A DNA stretch of 33,412 bases from Myxococcus sp. (GCA_014879945.1 JACSRE010000192.1:1-33412); one strand, 5' to 3'. Positions 9,742 to 22,788 are shown, numbered from the stretch's first letter. Notes: generated from the letters alone by a model not told the origin. Translations and numbers: made by a program.

Positions 9742-12700
9742 ATGTCCTCATACCGTCGCCTGGCCCCGTTGCTGGCGGGCCTCGTCGTCGTCGCTTGTGA
9801 CTGTGAGAAGCGCGTGCAGGTGGCCTCGGGCCAGGTGCGCTGGGAGTGGGAGACCAGCGACGGCGCGCAGGCAGGCGAAGCGGCCGCGATCGACTTCGGC
9901 ACGGTGTCCATGGGCAGCCGGGTGCAGCAGCTGCTGTTCGTGCGCAACGTCGGCCGGGGCTCGTTCTCGCTCTCTGACTTCGCGAAGGTGGTCGGCGACG
10001 CGGTCACCGTGCAGCAGCGGGTCGAGCCGGGCGCGGCCTTCGAGCTGACCTACGAGCAGGACCGCCTGGTGCCGCCCTCGGAGCGCCAGCCCATCACCGT
10101 CACCTTCGCGCCGCCGGTGCGCCTCGACGTGCGCGCCTACGAGGTCAGCGCCCTGATGGACTTCGTGCCGATCGGCGCGCCCACCACGCCGCTCGACCTC
10201 AAGGGGCGCGCCATCTCGGGTGAGTGTGAGGTGCCCGAGGCCATCGACTTCGGCATCGTGCCCGTCGGCAGCACCACCTCGAGCGAGGTGAACCTGGGCA
10301 ACGACAGCTCGATCCCGGTGCGCGTCACCACCGGGCCGGTCACCGGCGTGGCGGCGGGCATCTTCTCGCTCTCGGGCCTCGACGGCGCCGGCGCGCGCGA
10401 GGTGGCCGCCGGAGAAGCGGCGCGCAGCACCATCACCTTCACCCCCACCGAGACGCGCGACTACCTGGCCCGGGTCGCCGTGCGGCGCACCCAGTCGTGC
10501 CCCGAGCGCGAGGTGACGCTGCGCGGCCGCGGCGTGGCCTCGTGCCTCACCTTCCGCGCCGACCCGCCCGACGACCCGCAGGGCACCTCGCTCTTCTTCG
10601 GCTTCGTGGCGCCCACGCAGAGCGCGCCTGGCACCGTCACCTTCGTCAACGCCTGCAGCAGCGCCGTCGACCTGACGGGGCTGGGCTCGAGCGACCCCGC
10701 CTTCGCCGTCACCGCCGCCTCGGCGACCGACCTGACGAGGCTCACCGTGCCGGCCGCGACCCGCGACGCCATGGGGCAGTGGAGCGACGGCGAGGCCGCC
10801 ACCTCGCTCGAGTTCCGCCCGACGGCGCTGGGCCCCCGCACGGGCACCCTGCGCGCCAACACCTCGCTCGCCGGCCAGCCCTCGGTCGCGGTGCGGCTGC
10901 GGGGCGTCGGCGGCGGCCCTCGCATCGACGCGCGACCGTCACCGCTCTCGGTGGGGCGCATCGGCTTCACGGCCAACGCCTCGCCGCCCACCTTCGTGCC
11001 CCGAACCCTGCGCGTCTCGAACGTCGGCACCCGCCCGACGCCCGCCGACCCCCGCGCCAACCTGAAGCTGGGCGGCATGGGCATGGGCATGCCGTACTGG
11101 CGGGTGCGCGCCATCAGCGGCGGCACCGCGGCCGAGCTGTGCGTGGGCGAGTGGGACCAGCAGCGCAACGGCTGCACCAACACCCTCCAGCCGAACGTGT
11201 ACGACCCGAACCGGGGCATCGAGGCGGTGGCCGGCGGCGCGCTCAACCTGCCGATCCGCGTGATCCCCCTGACGGCGGGCTTCAAGGAGTGGGAGCTCAC
11301 CCTGCTCTCGAACGACCCCGTCACGCCCGAGCTGAACGTGCGCATCACCGCCGAGGCCGTCGAGGCGCCGCCGTGCAATTACGAGGTGGTGCCCGGCCAG
11401 CTCAACTTCGGCGTCGTGGACCAGCCGCAGATGCGAGACCTCACGTTCCTCTTCCGCAACCGCGGCGTGCAGCCCAACGACGTCTGCTACTTCAACGCCA
11501 TCGACGTCTCGCCGACCAGCGACGACACCTTCACGCTCCCGCAGGGCGCCATCGCGTCGATGATGATCCCCCCGGGCCAGCAGATCCCCATCACCGTGCG
11601 CGCGATGCCGCTGCGCCCGTCACCGACCACGCCCACGGTGGTGCGGGGCGAGGTGACGTTCGGGGTGTCGACGCCAGGCGCCTCGAGCGGCAGCGTGCAG
11701 CTGGTCGCCACCCTGGCGCCGAGCTGCATCACCATCAGCCCGTCGCCGCTGGACTTCATGAACACCGAGCTCGAGTGCGGCTCGCCGGCGCGCACCATCA
11801 GCATCACCAACACCTGCTCGACGGCCCTGACGTTGAACGGCGTGACGCTGGCCGACCCGAGCCTGGCGCCCAACGGCTCGGGCTCCTGCGCCACCGCGGC
11901 CGGCTGCGCCCAGTTCGCCATCTCGACGGCGGCCACCGCGGGCACCATCTCTCCCGGCGCCTCGCGCACCATGCAGCTGCGCTTCAGGCCGTACCTGCTG
12001 GGCGCGGCGACCGGCGCGCTCAACGTCACCGTCACCCAGAACGGGCAGATGATCAGCTACCCGGTGGCGCTGGCCGGCACCGGCGTGCCGCGCTCGGCGA
12101 TGGGCTGCGGCGTCAGCGCGATGTGCCCCGGCCCCATCACCACCGGCGCCAACACCACCGTCAGCCTGGTGCCCTCGGTGATGTCCAACGGGCCCGTCAC
12201 CTGCGCGTGGAGCGTCGGCTCGCGGCCGCCCACGGCCAACGGCAACTTCGGGCAGGCCACCAGCTGCACCAGCTCGACCTACTTCGCCGACGTCGTCGGC
12301 ACGCACGTGGTGAACTTCAACGTCTCGGACGGGCTGGGCGGCACCTCGACCTGCTCGACGCCCATCACCGTGACGCCCAACGGCGACCTGTGGATCGAGC
12401 TGACCTGGTCGCGGAACTACGACGTCGACCTGCACCTCATTCACCCCATGGCGGGGCCGTGGACGTCGGCGTCGAGCTGGTCGAGCTCGCCGTGGGACTG
12501 CTACTACGCCAACCGCACGCCCACCTGGGGCGCCGCCGCGCAGAGCCCCAGCCTCGACCGCGACGACACCTCGACGCGCGGCCCAGAGAACACCCGCATC
12601 AACACGCCCCAGCCGGGCCTCGCCTACACCATCGGCGTGCACATGTTCGGCAGCGCCAACTCGCCGGTGGTCTCGACGGTGAAGGTGTACTGCGGGGGCC

Positions 12701-12828
12701 TGCTGGTGACGACCCAGAGCCGCAGCCTGGCCACCACGAAGGACATGTGGGTGGTCGGCAGCGTGCAGTTCGGCGCCGTGTCGCCGTGCAGCTTCACCCT
12801 GGTCAACAGCATCCTCAACGTGCCGTAG
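9742..12828 (+). CDS. Large lipoprotein with ASH/Hydin-like repeats and a C-terminal DVDLHL domain
   Basis: 1028 aa. A lipoprotein signal ends in LVVVAC with lipidated C19 and Asp at +2. The body contains repeated Ig-like units of the ASPM/SPD-2/Hydin (choice-of-anchor) type, each opening with a phrase such as [30 protein letters not shown] or [11 protein letters not shown], followed by '..V.N' strands. About residues 790-880 form a PKD-like unit ([12 protein letters not shown]). The last 150 or so residues, from [21 protein letters not shown], form a domain recurrent in myxobacterial surface proteins, with [13 protein letters not shown]. An AGGGAG 5 bases before the ATG fixes the start. It is probably an envelope-anchored scaffold or adhesin; no enzyme motif is visible. 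It is followed by rlmM after 75 bases. Confidence 0.8.
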   Translation: MSSYRRLAPLLAGLVVVACDCEKRVQVASGQVRWEWETSDGAQAGEAAAIDFGTVSMGSRVQQLLFVRNVGRGSFSLSDFAKVVGDAVTVQQRVEPGAAFELTYEQDRLVPPSERQPITVTFAPPVRLDVRAYEVSALMDFVPIGAPTTPLDLKGRAISGECEVPEAIDFGIVPVGSTTSSEVNLGNDSSIPVRVTTGPVTGVAAGIFSLSGLDGAGAREVAAGEAARSTITFTPTETRDYLARVAVRRTQSCPEREVTLRGRGVASCLTFRADPPDDPQGTSLFFGFVAPTQSAPGTVTFVNACSSAVDLTGLGSSDPAFAVTAASATDLTRLTVPAATRDAMGQWSDGEAATSLEFRPTALGPRTGTLRANTSLAGQPSVAVRLRGVGGGPRIDARPSPLSVGRIGFTANASPPTFVPRTLRVSNVGTRPTPADPRANLKLGGMGMGMPYWRVRAISGGTAAELCVGEWDQQRNGCTNTLQPNVYDPNRGIEAVAGGALNLPIRVIPLTAGFKEWELTLLSNDPVTPELNVRITAEAVEAPPCNYEVVPGQLNFGVVDQPQMRDLTFLFRNRGVQPNDVCYFNAIDVSPTSDDTFTLPQGAIASMMIPPGQQIPITVRAMPLRPSPTTPTVVRGEVTFGVSTPGASSGSVQLVATLAPSCITISPSPLDFMNTELECGSPARTISITNTCSTALTLNGVTLADPSLAPNGSGSCATAAGCAQFAISTAATAGTISPGASRTMQLRFRPYLLGAATGALNVTVTQNGQMISYPVALAGTGVPRSAMGCGVSAMCPGPITTGANTTVSLVPSVMSNGPVTCAWSVGSRPPTANGNFGQATSCTSSTYFADVVGTHVVNFNVSDGLGGTSTCSTPITVTPNGDLWIELTWSRNYDVDLHLIHPMAGPWTSASSWSSSPWDCYYANRTPTWGAAAQSPSLDRDDTSTRGPENTRINTPQPGLAYTIGVHMFGSANSPVVSTVKVYCGGLLVTTQSRSLATTKDMWVVGSVQFGAVSPCSFTLVNSILNVP

Positions 12829-12903
12829 CGAGCCGGCTGACGGTGGCCGGGGCGCAACGGCGGAAGGCGCGCGGGCGCATTCCGCGCTACGAGCGCTCGC
12901 ATC

Positions 12904-14010
12904 ATGCGCAAGGGACACCACAGGACGAAACGCCGTGACGAGCGCCGCCCGGCCCCGCGTGAGCCGCGCGCGGCCGCGGCCACCGTCACCCTGCCCAACC
13001 GCATTCGGATTCCACCCGTCGCGAAGCTGGCGGCGCTCCCCACCGTGGGCAAGTGGCTGTGGACCTGCCGCGACGGCTTCGAGGGCCAGCTCTACGAGGA
13101 GCTGTGCTGGAAGAAGTGCGGCGCGACGCTGCTCGGGGCGGGGCTGGTCGAGACCGAGCGGGAGCCGTCGTCTCCGCCCACCTTCGCGCGCATGGGCTTT
13201 CGCGTCGACGCGCTGGTGAAGACGCCGCAGCAGGCCGCCGCCGCGCTCCGCCACGAGCCCAGCCGGGTGCAGGTCTGGGTGCCCGACACCGACGCTGGCA
13301 ACGCCCGCGCAGGCGAGTGTCTGGCCTGGCAGTCGACCATCAACGCGCTGCGCGAGAACATCAAAGACCCGGCGACCCCGTGGGCGGCCTTCGAGAGCGG
13401 CGCGTGGCTCGGGCAGGTGTGCCTGGTGGCGCCGCACACCGCCGCCGTGGGCTCCATCGGCGCCCGGGTCGCCCTCTCGCTGGCCGCCGGCGGCCGGGCC
13501 CGCATGAAGCGCACCGCCGACGCGCCCTCCCGGGCGGCCATGAAGCTCGACGAGGCGCTCGAGTGGGTGGGCGTGTCGCCTGGCAAGGGCGACCTCTGCG
13601 TCGATCTCGGCTCGGCCCCGGGCGGGTGGACGCGGCGCCTGCTCGAGCGCGGCGCGCGGGTGTGGAGCGTGGACACCGGCCTGCTCTCGCCCGATCTGCA
13701 GAAGCACGCGCGGGTGAAGCACTTCCACCAGACGGCGTTCGCCTTCACGCCCGAGGAGCCCTGCGACTGGCTCTTCTGCGACATGGCCTGGCGGCCCCTC
13801 GAGGTGGCGCAGCTGCTGGCGAAGTGGGCGCGCAACCGCTGGGCGACGCAGCTGGTGGCGAACATCAAGCTGCCCATGAAGGACAAGCTGCCCATGGTGG
13901 TGCGCGTCAAGGCGACGCTCGAAGACGGCGGCTGGTCTGACGTGCGGCTGCGCCAGCTCTACCATGACCGCGACGAGGTGACGGTCTGCGCGGTGCGCAA
14001 GGCCGGCTGA
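12904..14010 (+). CDS. rlmM: RlmM-like 23S rRNA 2'-O-ribose methyltransferase
   Basis: 368 aa, matching the 366 aa of E. coli RlmM (C2498 2'-O-methylation of 23S rRNA with S-adenosylmethionine). The Rossmann-fold SAM site is DLGSAPGGW (234-242). The K-D-K-E catalytic tetrad of FtsJ/RrmJ-type 2'-O-methyltransferases can be read as K214 (AMKLDEAL), D293 (FCDM), K322 (NIKLPMK) and E358. The C-terminal signature QLYHDRDEVTV (351-361) is strongly RlmM-like. The N-terminal 190 residues correspond to the THUMP-containing RNA-binding part, preceded by a very basic 25-residue head. The ATG at 12904 is the only good in-frame start before the conserved region. The target base is inferred from family; another 2'-O target is possible. 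Confidence 0.85.
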   Translation: MRKGHHRTKRRDERRPAPREPRAAAATVTLPNRIRIPPVAKLAALPTVGKWLWTCRDGFEGQLYEELCWKKCGATLLGAGLVETEREPSSPPTFARMGFRVDALVKTPQQAAAALRHEPSRVQVWVPDTDAGNARAGECLAWQSTINALRENIKDPATPWAAFESGAWLGQVCLVAPHTAAVGSIGARVALSLAAGGRARMKRTADAPSRAAMKLDEALEWVGVSPGKGDLCVDLGSAPGGWTRRLLERGARVWSVDTGLLSPDLQKHARVKHFHQTAFAFTPEEPCDWLFCDMAWRPLEVAQLLAKWARNRWATQLVANIKLPMKDKLPMVVRVKATLEDGGWSDVRLRQLYHDRDEVTVCAVRKAG

Positions 14011-14068
14011 CGCACTGCACGCAGCGGTCCCCTTGCCTGAACGCGCCTTCGACGCGATGAAGGCGGCG

Positions 14069-15097
14069 ATGGCCCGGTCTTCGCTCGACATGACCTCGCG
14101 TCTGGCCCCGATGGTGCTGCTGCACGCGAACGCGCGCGGCCTCGACGTCGCCGCCCTGCTGACCCAACACGAGCTGCCCGCCGACCTCGACTGGCGCGCG
14201 GGCGGCAAGGCCGAGGTCACCCTGCCGCTCCACAAGCTGACCGCGTTGGTTGACGACGTGGCGACGCGGCTGAACGCGCCCCACTTCGGCCTCGACGTCG
14301 CGCGCTCGGTGCAGCTGGGCGCCTACGGCGTCGCCGAGTTCCTCATTCGCTCCGCCACGACGGCGCGCGGGGCCTGCGAGAACCTGCTGCGCTTCTCGGC
14401 GTTGATGGCGCCCGACCAGGCCTTCCGCTTCGAGGTCTCGGGCGCCGAGGCCGTCGTCGAGCACGGCCTGCCCGGCAACCCGACCGGCATGTCGCGGCAC
14501 CACCACGAGTACACGACGTACCTGACCGCCAAGCGGCTCTTGAGCATGGTCGAGGGCTCGAAGCTCAGCCGGCTGTGGTTCGCGCACCAGAGGCCCGCGG
14601 ACGTGAGCGTGCTCGTCGACGAGTTCGGCACCGACCAGCTCTCGTTCGATCGACCGCTCAACGGCTTCGCCTTCGACGCGCAGTACCTCGACCTGCCGGT
14701 GAAGACCGGCGACGCGGCCCTCTTCTCGTTCCTCGAGGAGCACGCCCTGGCCGCCCTCGCCTCGCGCCCGAAGAGCGACGACCTGGTGGAGCGCCTGCGC
14801 CAGGGCATTCGTGAGGCCCTCAAGCAGGGCGAGCCCAACATCGAGCGCATCGCGACCCGCCTGGCGCTGTCGGGGCGAACGCTCCAGCGGCGCCTGTCTG
14901 ACCTGGGCACCTCGTTTCAGGCCGTGCTCGACGACGTGCGCTTCGACCTCGCCCGGGCCTACCTGCGCGACGCCCGCCTCGACATCACCCAGGTGGCCTA
15001 CCTGCTGGGCTACTCCGAGCTGCGCGCCTTCGATCGCGCCTTCAAGCGCTGGGCGAACGTCACGCCGCGCGACTGGCGCGAGCAGAAGACCTCGTAA
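14069..15097 (+). CDS. AraC-family transcriptional regulator (OruR/ArgR-like)
   Basis: About 342 aa. The N-terminal 200 residues resemble the arabinose-binding-like sensor domain of the OruR group (LGAYGVAEFLIRSATTARGACENL and H-rich GMSRHHHEYTTYL). The C-terminal 100 residues hold two helix-turn-helix units: IATRLALSGRTLQRRLSDLG, then ITQVAYLLGYSELRAFDRAF with the closing W..VTPRDWR signature. A GAAGG lies 5 bases before the ATG at 14069, which I therefore prefer; ATG 14057 and TTG 14033 in the same frame are alternatives. It is codirectional with rlmM (about 60 bases downstream) and with the unknown protein after it. Ligand and targets cannot be told from sequence; relatives often sense amino acids such as ornithine. 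Confidence 0.88.
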   Translation: MARSSLDMTSRLAPMVLLHANARGLDVAALLTQHELPADLDWRAGGKAEVTLPLHKLTALVDDVATRLNAPHFGLDVARSVQLGAYGVAEFLIRSATTARGACENLLRFSALMAPDQAFRFEVSGAEAVVEHGLPGNPTGMSRHHHEYTTYLTAKRLLSMVEGSKLSRLWFAHQRPADVSVLVDEFGTDQLSFDRPLNGFAFDAQYLDLPVKTGDAALFSFLEEHALAALASRPKSDDLVERLRQGIREALKQGEPNIERIATRLALSGRTLQRRLSDLGTSFQAVLDDVRFDLARAYLRDARLDITQVAYLLGYSELRAFDRAFKRWANVTPRDWREQKTS

Positions 15098-15208
15098 CCA
15101 CCTGAAGTAACGTGAACTTTGCACCTCGGCGGTGGCGCAAGGTGTCCACCCTGGTGTCGCGATTGGCGTGAAGCTGGCGCGACAACCGAGGCACTGACCG
15201 ACACCGCC

Positions 15209-15835
15209 ATGACCTCCGACACCGACGAGCTCACGTTCCCCAGGAAGCGGCGCCCCTTCGACGCCGCCCGCATCGCGCGGGTGGCCCCCGTGCTCGACGA
15301 CCACGGCGACTTCAGCGGAGAGCACGTGCTGGCCGCGGTGGTGGGCAGCCTGGAGGTCGAGGTGCGCTTCGTCGAAGCCAGCGGCGAGTTCCAGATCGTC
15401 GAGGACGAAGACGTTCGGGAGCTGTCGCGCACCGACCTCAAGGATCTCGCCAAGGCCCTGCGCCGGTACCAGCAGAACGTCCCGTGGGACGACGGCGAGG
15501 CGGGCCGCGTCATGGTGGGCCTCAACGACGCGCTGACGCCGACCCGGCTGTCGTCGTTCGCGGTGCGCTCGGTGAGCGACCTGGGGCCCGTGGTGCTGGT
15601 GGCGGGCAAGACCGAGTCCGAAGACCTCGACGTGGTGCTCGACGCGGTGACCGGAGAGCTCTCGCTCCTGGTCTGTCGCGAAGACCAGCGCTCGAAGCGG
15701 CGCGCCGTCTCAACCCAGGAGGCCCACGACCTGGTGACGGTGCTGCGTGAGCGCGTCGAGGGCCGCCCGGCGACCCGCAAGACGATGTTGCTCGCGGTGG
15801 TGCTCGAGGCGGCGCGCCGGCGGGCGCTCAACTGA
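15209..15835 (+). CDS. Hypothetical protein, 208 aa
   Basis: I do not recognise a family. No signal peptide or membrane segment is visible, so it is probably cytoplasmic. The composition is charged: a basic head (FPRKRRPFDAARIARVAP), an acidic centre (IVEDEDVRELSRTDLKDLAKALRR) and a basic, helical tail. Two beta-rich stretches (VLAAVVGSLEVEVRFVE and PVVLVAGKTESEDLDVVLDA) suggest an alpha/beta fold. Codon use matches its neighbours, which supports a real gene. The ATG at 15209 is chosen; the frame opens earlier at a GTG without conserved-looking sequence. No Shine-Dalgarno is evident before the ATG. The 111 bases upstream, after the AraC gene, contain small CACC/GGTG palindromes that could be a regulator site. 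Confidence 0.6.
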   Translation: MTSDTDELTFPRKRRPFDAARIARVAPVLDDHGDFSGEHVLAAVVGSLEVEVRFVEASGEFQIVEDEDVRELSRTDLKDLAKALRRYQQNVPWDDGEAGRVMVGLNDALTPTRLSSFAVRSVSDLGPVVLVAGKTESEDLDVVLDAVTGELSLLVCREDQRSKRRAVSTQEAHDLVTVLRERVEGRPATRKTMLLAVVLEAARRRALN

Positions 15836-15929
15836 TCAACGAGTGACTCGACCGGCCAACGACGCTACATGACGTGCCGCTCTCGCGGGGCAGCCGGGCC
15901 GACCTCGCGAACCGAAAGGCTGCTCGTTC

Positions 15930-18900
15930 GTGCGCTCGTTTCCGGTCATCTTCCTGCTCGCCGCCGCGCTCGCCGGGTGCCCCGAAGAGAAGCCCCCGTG
16001 CAACATCACCACCTGCCCCGAGGGCTGCTGCACCGCCGAGGGTGAGTGCCGGCCCGGCAACGACAAGGCCGCGTGCGGCACCGGCGCGCTCTTCTGCCGC
16101 GCCTGCGACGAGAGCGACACCTGCGCCGAGAAGCGCTGCGACCTGGTGCGCCCCGACGCCGGGGCGTGCCCAGCGGGGTTTCACAAGTGCCTCGACACCT
16201 GCGCGGCCGACGACGACGTGGCGACCTGCGGCTCGCGCTGCAGGCCGTGCGCGGCCAGCAACGGCGTCGCGACCTGCACCGCCGGCGTCTGCGGCGTCAC
16301 CTGTCGCACCGGGTTTCACGTCTGCGGCACCACCTGCGTCGAAGACACCGCCGTCAACTCGTGCGGCACGCGCTGCAGCCCGTGCTCGTTCCCGATGAAC
16401 TCGCGGCCTGCGTGCACCAACCTCGAGTGCGACTTCGAGTGCAACAACGGGTACCACCGCTGCGGCAGCGAGTGCCTAGCCGACGTCGAGCCCGCCTCGT
16501 GCGGCAGCCGCTGCACCGCCTGCCCCGCGCCGGCCAACGCGACCGCCACCTGCACCGCGGCGCTGGCGTGCGACTTCGTGTGCACCCCGGGCTTCCACCG
16601 CTGCGGGAACGCCTGCGTGTCTGACGCCGCGCCCGAGAGCTGCGGCTCGAGCTGTGTGCCCTGCCCCGGCACCGCGAACGGCGCGGCCGCGTGCGTGGCG
16701 GGCCAGTGCGACCTCACCTGTGACGCCACCTTCAACCGCTGCGACAGCGCCTGCGCGCCGGCGGCCTCGACGACGGCCTGTGGCGCGGCCTGCGCGCGGT
16801 GTGGCGCACCCGACGGCGGCGCCCCCGTGTGCACCAACGGCGCCTGCGCCTACACCTGCGCGGCGGGCTTCAACCCGTGCAACGGCGCCTGCGCGAGCGC
16901 GACCGACGTCACCGCGTGCGGCGCCGCCTGCACCCGCTGCCCCGACGGCGTCCCCGGCTCGGTGCCCACCTGCGACGGCACCACGTGCAGCACCACCTGC
17001 GCGGCGGGCAACACCCGCTGTGGCGGCCCCACCGGCAGCTGTGTCGGCGAGGGCGTCGCGGCCGCGTGCGGCGCCGCGTGCACGGCCTGCGCGACGGGCG
17101 GCCCGCGCGAGCGCACCACCTGCACCGCCGGTAGCTGCGCCACGGCCTGCATCGACACCTGCAACGCCGCCTGCGCCGACCGGCAGCGCGACCCGGCGAA
17201 CTGCGGCGCCTGCGGCACCTCGTGCGGCGCGGGCGCCTGCGTCGACGGGCAGTGCCGCGCCGCCTGCCCCAACGGCGTCGTCTTCACGGGCATCGCCGAG
17301 GCGCTGCCGCACGCCTTCACCTCGGGCACCGCGCCGCGCTTCTGGGCCGTGGACGTCACGGGTGACGCGCGGCTCGACCTGCTCGCGACCGCCGGCACCA
17401 GCCGCTTCACCTTCGCCAACGAGGGCAACGCGCGCTTCCAGGCCCCGACCCTCGCCGACGCCGGCACCACGCTCCTGCCGCTCGGCACGGCCGACTTCAC
17501 CCTCGACGGGCGCGACGACCTCATCGCCGGAGACCTGCGCGCGCTCTGGCTGGTGCAGCAGACGACCGCGGGCTTCTCGGCGCCGCTGGTGCTCTTCACC
17601 AACGGGCAGAACGGCCTCACGCTCGCCGCCGACTTCACCGGCGACGGCCGGGCCGACCTGGTGCGCGTGCCGCAGCTGGGCAACCTCAACGCCGACCTCT
17701 GGGTGAACCAGTCGGCCGACGGGGGCGCCCCCTTCTCGCAGACGCGCAACGCCGCGCCCAACCTGCTGCTGGCCGACCTCGCGCGCGCGGCCGACTTCAC
17801 CAACGACGCGCGCGCCGACCTGGTGACGTCACAGGCCGGGCAGCTGCGCGTCTTCGTCACCAGCGGCGCCAACGCCTTCACCCAGGTGACGCCACCGCCA
17901 GCCGTGCAGAACGGCCTCATCGGGCTGGCCGCGGCCGAGCTGACCCGCGATGGCAACCGCGACGTCGCCACCATGACGCCCGCCGCGGTGTTCGTGCTGG
18001 CCGGCAACGGCCTGGGAGGGCTCGGGGCGCCCGTGCTGGCCGCCAACGCCGGCTCGGTGCTCGCGGCCATCGAAGCGGCCGACCTCGATGGAGACGGCTT
18101 CACCGACCTGGCGCTGGGCACCAGCCGCGGCCTCGAGGTGCTGTGGTCCACCGGCCCCGGCACCTTCTCGGCGCCCGACGTGTTCGAGGTCGAAGGGTTC
18201 ACCTCGGCCTCGCCGGCCTCGCAGCTGCAGCTCGTCGACCTGACGGGAGACGGCCGGCTCGACGCGGTCCTCTCCAACACGCTGGTGCGGCCGGTGCTGG
18301 TGCGAAACGGCAGCAGCGGGCGGGGGTTCGAGCGCACGGTGAAGACGGCGCTGCCCAACGGGGAGTTCGTGCTCGCCGGGCGCCTCGACGCAGACGCCCG
18401 CGAAGACCTGGTGGTGAGCCGCCGCGCGTCGGTCGTCAGCATGTCGCCCATCACCACGCAGACGCGGGTGCTGCGCGCCAACGGCGACGGGGGCTTCGCC
18501 GTCGGCCCCGAAGACGCGCTGACCCGACCCGACGCGCTGGCCGACTTCGATCAGGACGGCAACGTGGACCTGCTGCGGCTGGACTGCCCGAGCCCGCTCC
18601 TGCCTGACGGCGGCTTCTCGACCGCGCCGGTGCCGTGCTTCGCGCGGGTGGAGTTCGGCGCGCCTTCGCTCCGCTTCGGGGCCGACTCGGTCTCGCTCGC
18701 CCTCGACGTCGTCGCGAGCGAGGTGCAGCTGCGCACCGCCGACTTCGACGCCGATGGCCGGGCCGACCTGCTGGCGCGCACCAACGCGGGCTTCTGGCTG
18801 TACCGCAACCTCGGCGCGCGGCAGTTCGCGCCGCCCACGCTGACGCCCTTCCTCCCGGCCGTGCAGGACCTGGCGGTGGTCGACGTCGACCGCGACGGCC

Positions 18901-19361
18901 GGCCCGACCTGCTGGTGCTCGCCAACGCCAACGCGCCGCGCGTGGTGTACCCGCTGCTCAGCCGCGGCGCGGGCTTCGTGTTGGCCCCGCGCGTCTCGAG
19001 CTTCGACTTCGAGACCGGCCTCGCGGCGGGCTTCGTCACCAACGACGCCTTCCCTGACGTCGCCGGCAGCACGGGCGTGCTGATGACGGGGACGGGCGCT
19101 GGCGCGTTCCTGCGCGGCCCCGACTGGAAGCCGGCCCCGACGGCGGCGGGCGCCTCGTTCGTCGTCGACACCGACGGCGACGGCCGCGCCGAGGTGGTGA
19201 ACCGGCAGTTCGGCGCGACGGTGCTGGCGAACCCCGAGGTCATGCCGCGCGGCTTCACCGGGCGGGTCGATCGCTTCGCCGACGTCACCGGAGACGGCGT
19301 GCCCGACTGGGTCGAGCTGTCGCCCACCGACGTGGTGGTGGGCGTGGGCCGCTGCCGCTGA
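15930..19361 (+). CDS. Lipoprotein with Cys-rich repeats and FG-GAP/VCBS-type beta-propeller repeats
   Basis: 1143 aa, GTG start with AAAGG about 10 bases upstream. A lipoprotein signal ends in LAGC (C17, Pro at +2). Residues about 17-450 hold a short Cys-rich head and about eight repeats of 45 aa with eight or more Cys each, very likely disulfide-bonded outside the cytoplasm. Residues about 455-1143 hold 14 FG-GAP-like units with the calcium-type loop DxDxDGxxD, for example DLDGDGFTD, DFDADGRAD, DVDRDGRPD and DVTGDGVPD; two or three are degenerate. Fourteen units would build two seven-bladed propellers, as in integrin-alpha-like domains. Likely an outer-surface binding or adhesion protein that needs calcium. 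Codirectional with the upstream unknown gene; convergent with carB. Confidence 0.82.
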   Translation: MRSFPVIFLLAAALAGCPEEKPPCNITTCPEGCCTAEGECRPGNDKAACGTGALFCRACDESDTCAEKRCDLVRPDAGACPAGFHKCLDTCAADDDVATCGSRCRPCAASNGVATCTAGVCGVTCRTGFHVCGTTCVEDTAVNSCGTRCSPCSFPMNSRPACTNLECDFECNNGYHRCGSECLADVEPASCGSRCTACPAPANATATCTAALACDFVCTPGFHRCGNACVSDAAPESCGSSCVPCPGTANGAAACVAGQCDLTCDATFNRCDSACAPAASTTACGAACARCGAPDGGAPVCTNGACAYTCAAGFNPCNGACASATDVTACGAACTRCPDGVPGSVPTCDGTTCSTTCAAGNTRCGGPTGSCVGEGVAAACGAACTACATGGPRERTTCTAGSCATACIDTCNAACADRQRDPANCGACGTSCGAGACVDGQCRAACPNGVVFTGIAEALPHAFTSGTAPRFWAVDVTGDARLDLLATAGTSRFTFANEGNARFQAPTLADAGTTLLPLGTADFTLDGRDDLIAGDLRALWLVQQTTAGFSAPLVLFTNGQNGLTLAADFTGDGRADLVRVPQLGNLNADLWVNQSADGGAPFSQTRNAAPNLLLADLARAADFTNDARADLVTSQAGQLRVFVTSGANAFTQVTPPPAVQNGLIGLAAAELTRDGNRDVATMTPAAVFVLAGNGLGGLGAPVLAANAGSVLAAIEAADLDGDGFTDLALGTSRGLEVLWSTGPGTFSAPDVFEVEGFTSASPASQLQLVDLTGDGRLDAVLSNTLVRPVLVRNGSSGRGFERTVKTALPNGEFVLAGRLDADAREDLVVSRRASVVSMSPITTQTRVLRANGDGGFAVGPEDALTRPDALADFDQDGNVDLLRLDCPSPLLPDGGFSTAPVPCFARVEFGAPSLRFGADSVSLALDVVASEVQLRTADFDADGRADLLARTNAGFWLYRNLGARQFAPPTLTPFLPAVQDLAVVDVDRDGRPDLLVLANANAPRVVYPLLSRGAGFVLAPRVSSFDFETGLAAGFVTNDAFPDVAGSTGVLMTGTGAGAFLRGPDWKPAPTAAGASFVVDTDGDGRAEVVNRQFGATVLANPEVMPRGFTGRVDRFADVTGDGVPDWVELSPTDVVVGVGRCR
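16166..17266 (+). repeat. Tandem Cys-rich protein repeats (about 8 x 135-150 bases)
   Basis: In-frame repeats inside the lipoprotein gene. The unit reads C-x2-G-[FY]-x2-C-x3-C, then about 8-12 residues, CG-x2-C-x2-C, about 10 residues, C-x4-C-x3-C. Clear copies begin with PAGFHKC, RTGFHVC, NNGYHRC, TPGFHRC, DATFNRC, AAGFNPC and AAGNTRC; the eighth (IDTCNAAC) is divergent. Similar at protein level but with drifted DNA, so an old expansion. Confidence 0.75.
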
Positions 19362-19511
19362 TTTCACCCGAAGCCCGACGACCTCACCACCTCAGGGCCG
19401 CTCGCCCGCTTGCTCCAGCGGCGCGCGCGAGGCCAGGGGCGTCGAGGAGGTCGAGCGCCGCCTCGGGGAACGACGCCCGCTCGAGGGCAGGGCCGCGACG
19501 AGGCCCGCCGA

Positions 19512-19552
19512 CCGGCGCCACGCCGGCAGGCCTGAGCCGAGGGAGGGCCTGC
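19512..19552. terminator. Hairpins between convergent lipoprotein gene and carB
   Basis: The 205-base gap where the lipoprotein (plus) and carB (minus) end tail to tail holds two overlapping GC-rich palindromes. One is CCGGCG-CCA-CGCCGG (19512-19526). The other is GCAGGCC (19526-19532) with GGCCTGC (19546-19552) and a 13-base loop. They share one base and are mutually compatible only in part. No T-tract is present. The rest of the gap shows no coding signal I trust. Confidence 0.35.
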
Positions 19553-19566
19553 GCCCAGGCCTCGCG

Positions 19567-22788
<3,222 letters not shown>

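Noticed and set aside
11620-14235. 871-codon minus-strand frame crossing three plus-strand genes
   Set aside because: It runs across the ends of the lipoprotein, all of rlmM and the start of the AraC gene, and its translation is Arg/Gly-rich without motifs.
16166-17266. Possible CRISPR or DNA tandem repeat array
   Set aside because: The units are conserved as in-frame protein repeats, not as identical DNA, and have no spacer structure.
16850-18481. Ser/Arg/Pro-rich 543-codon minus-strand frame inside the lipoprotein gene
   Set aside because: It mirrors the repeated Cys-rich and Asp-rich codons and has no independent feature.
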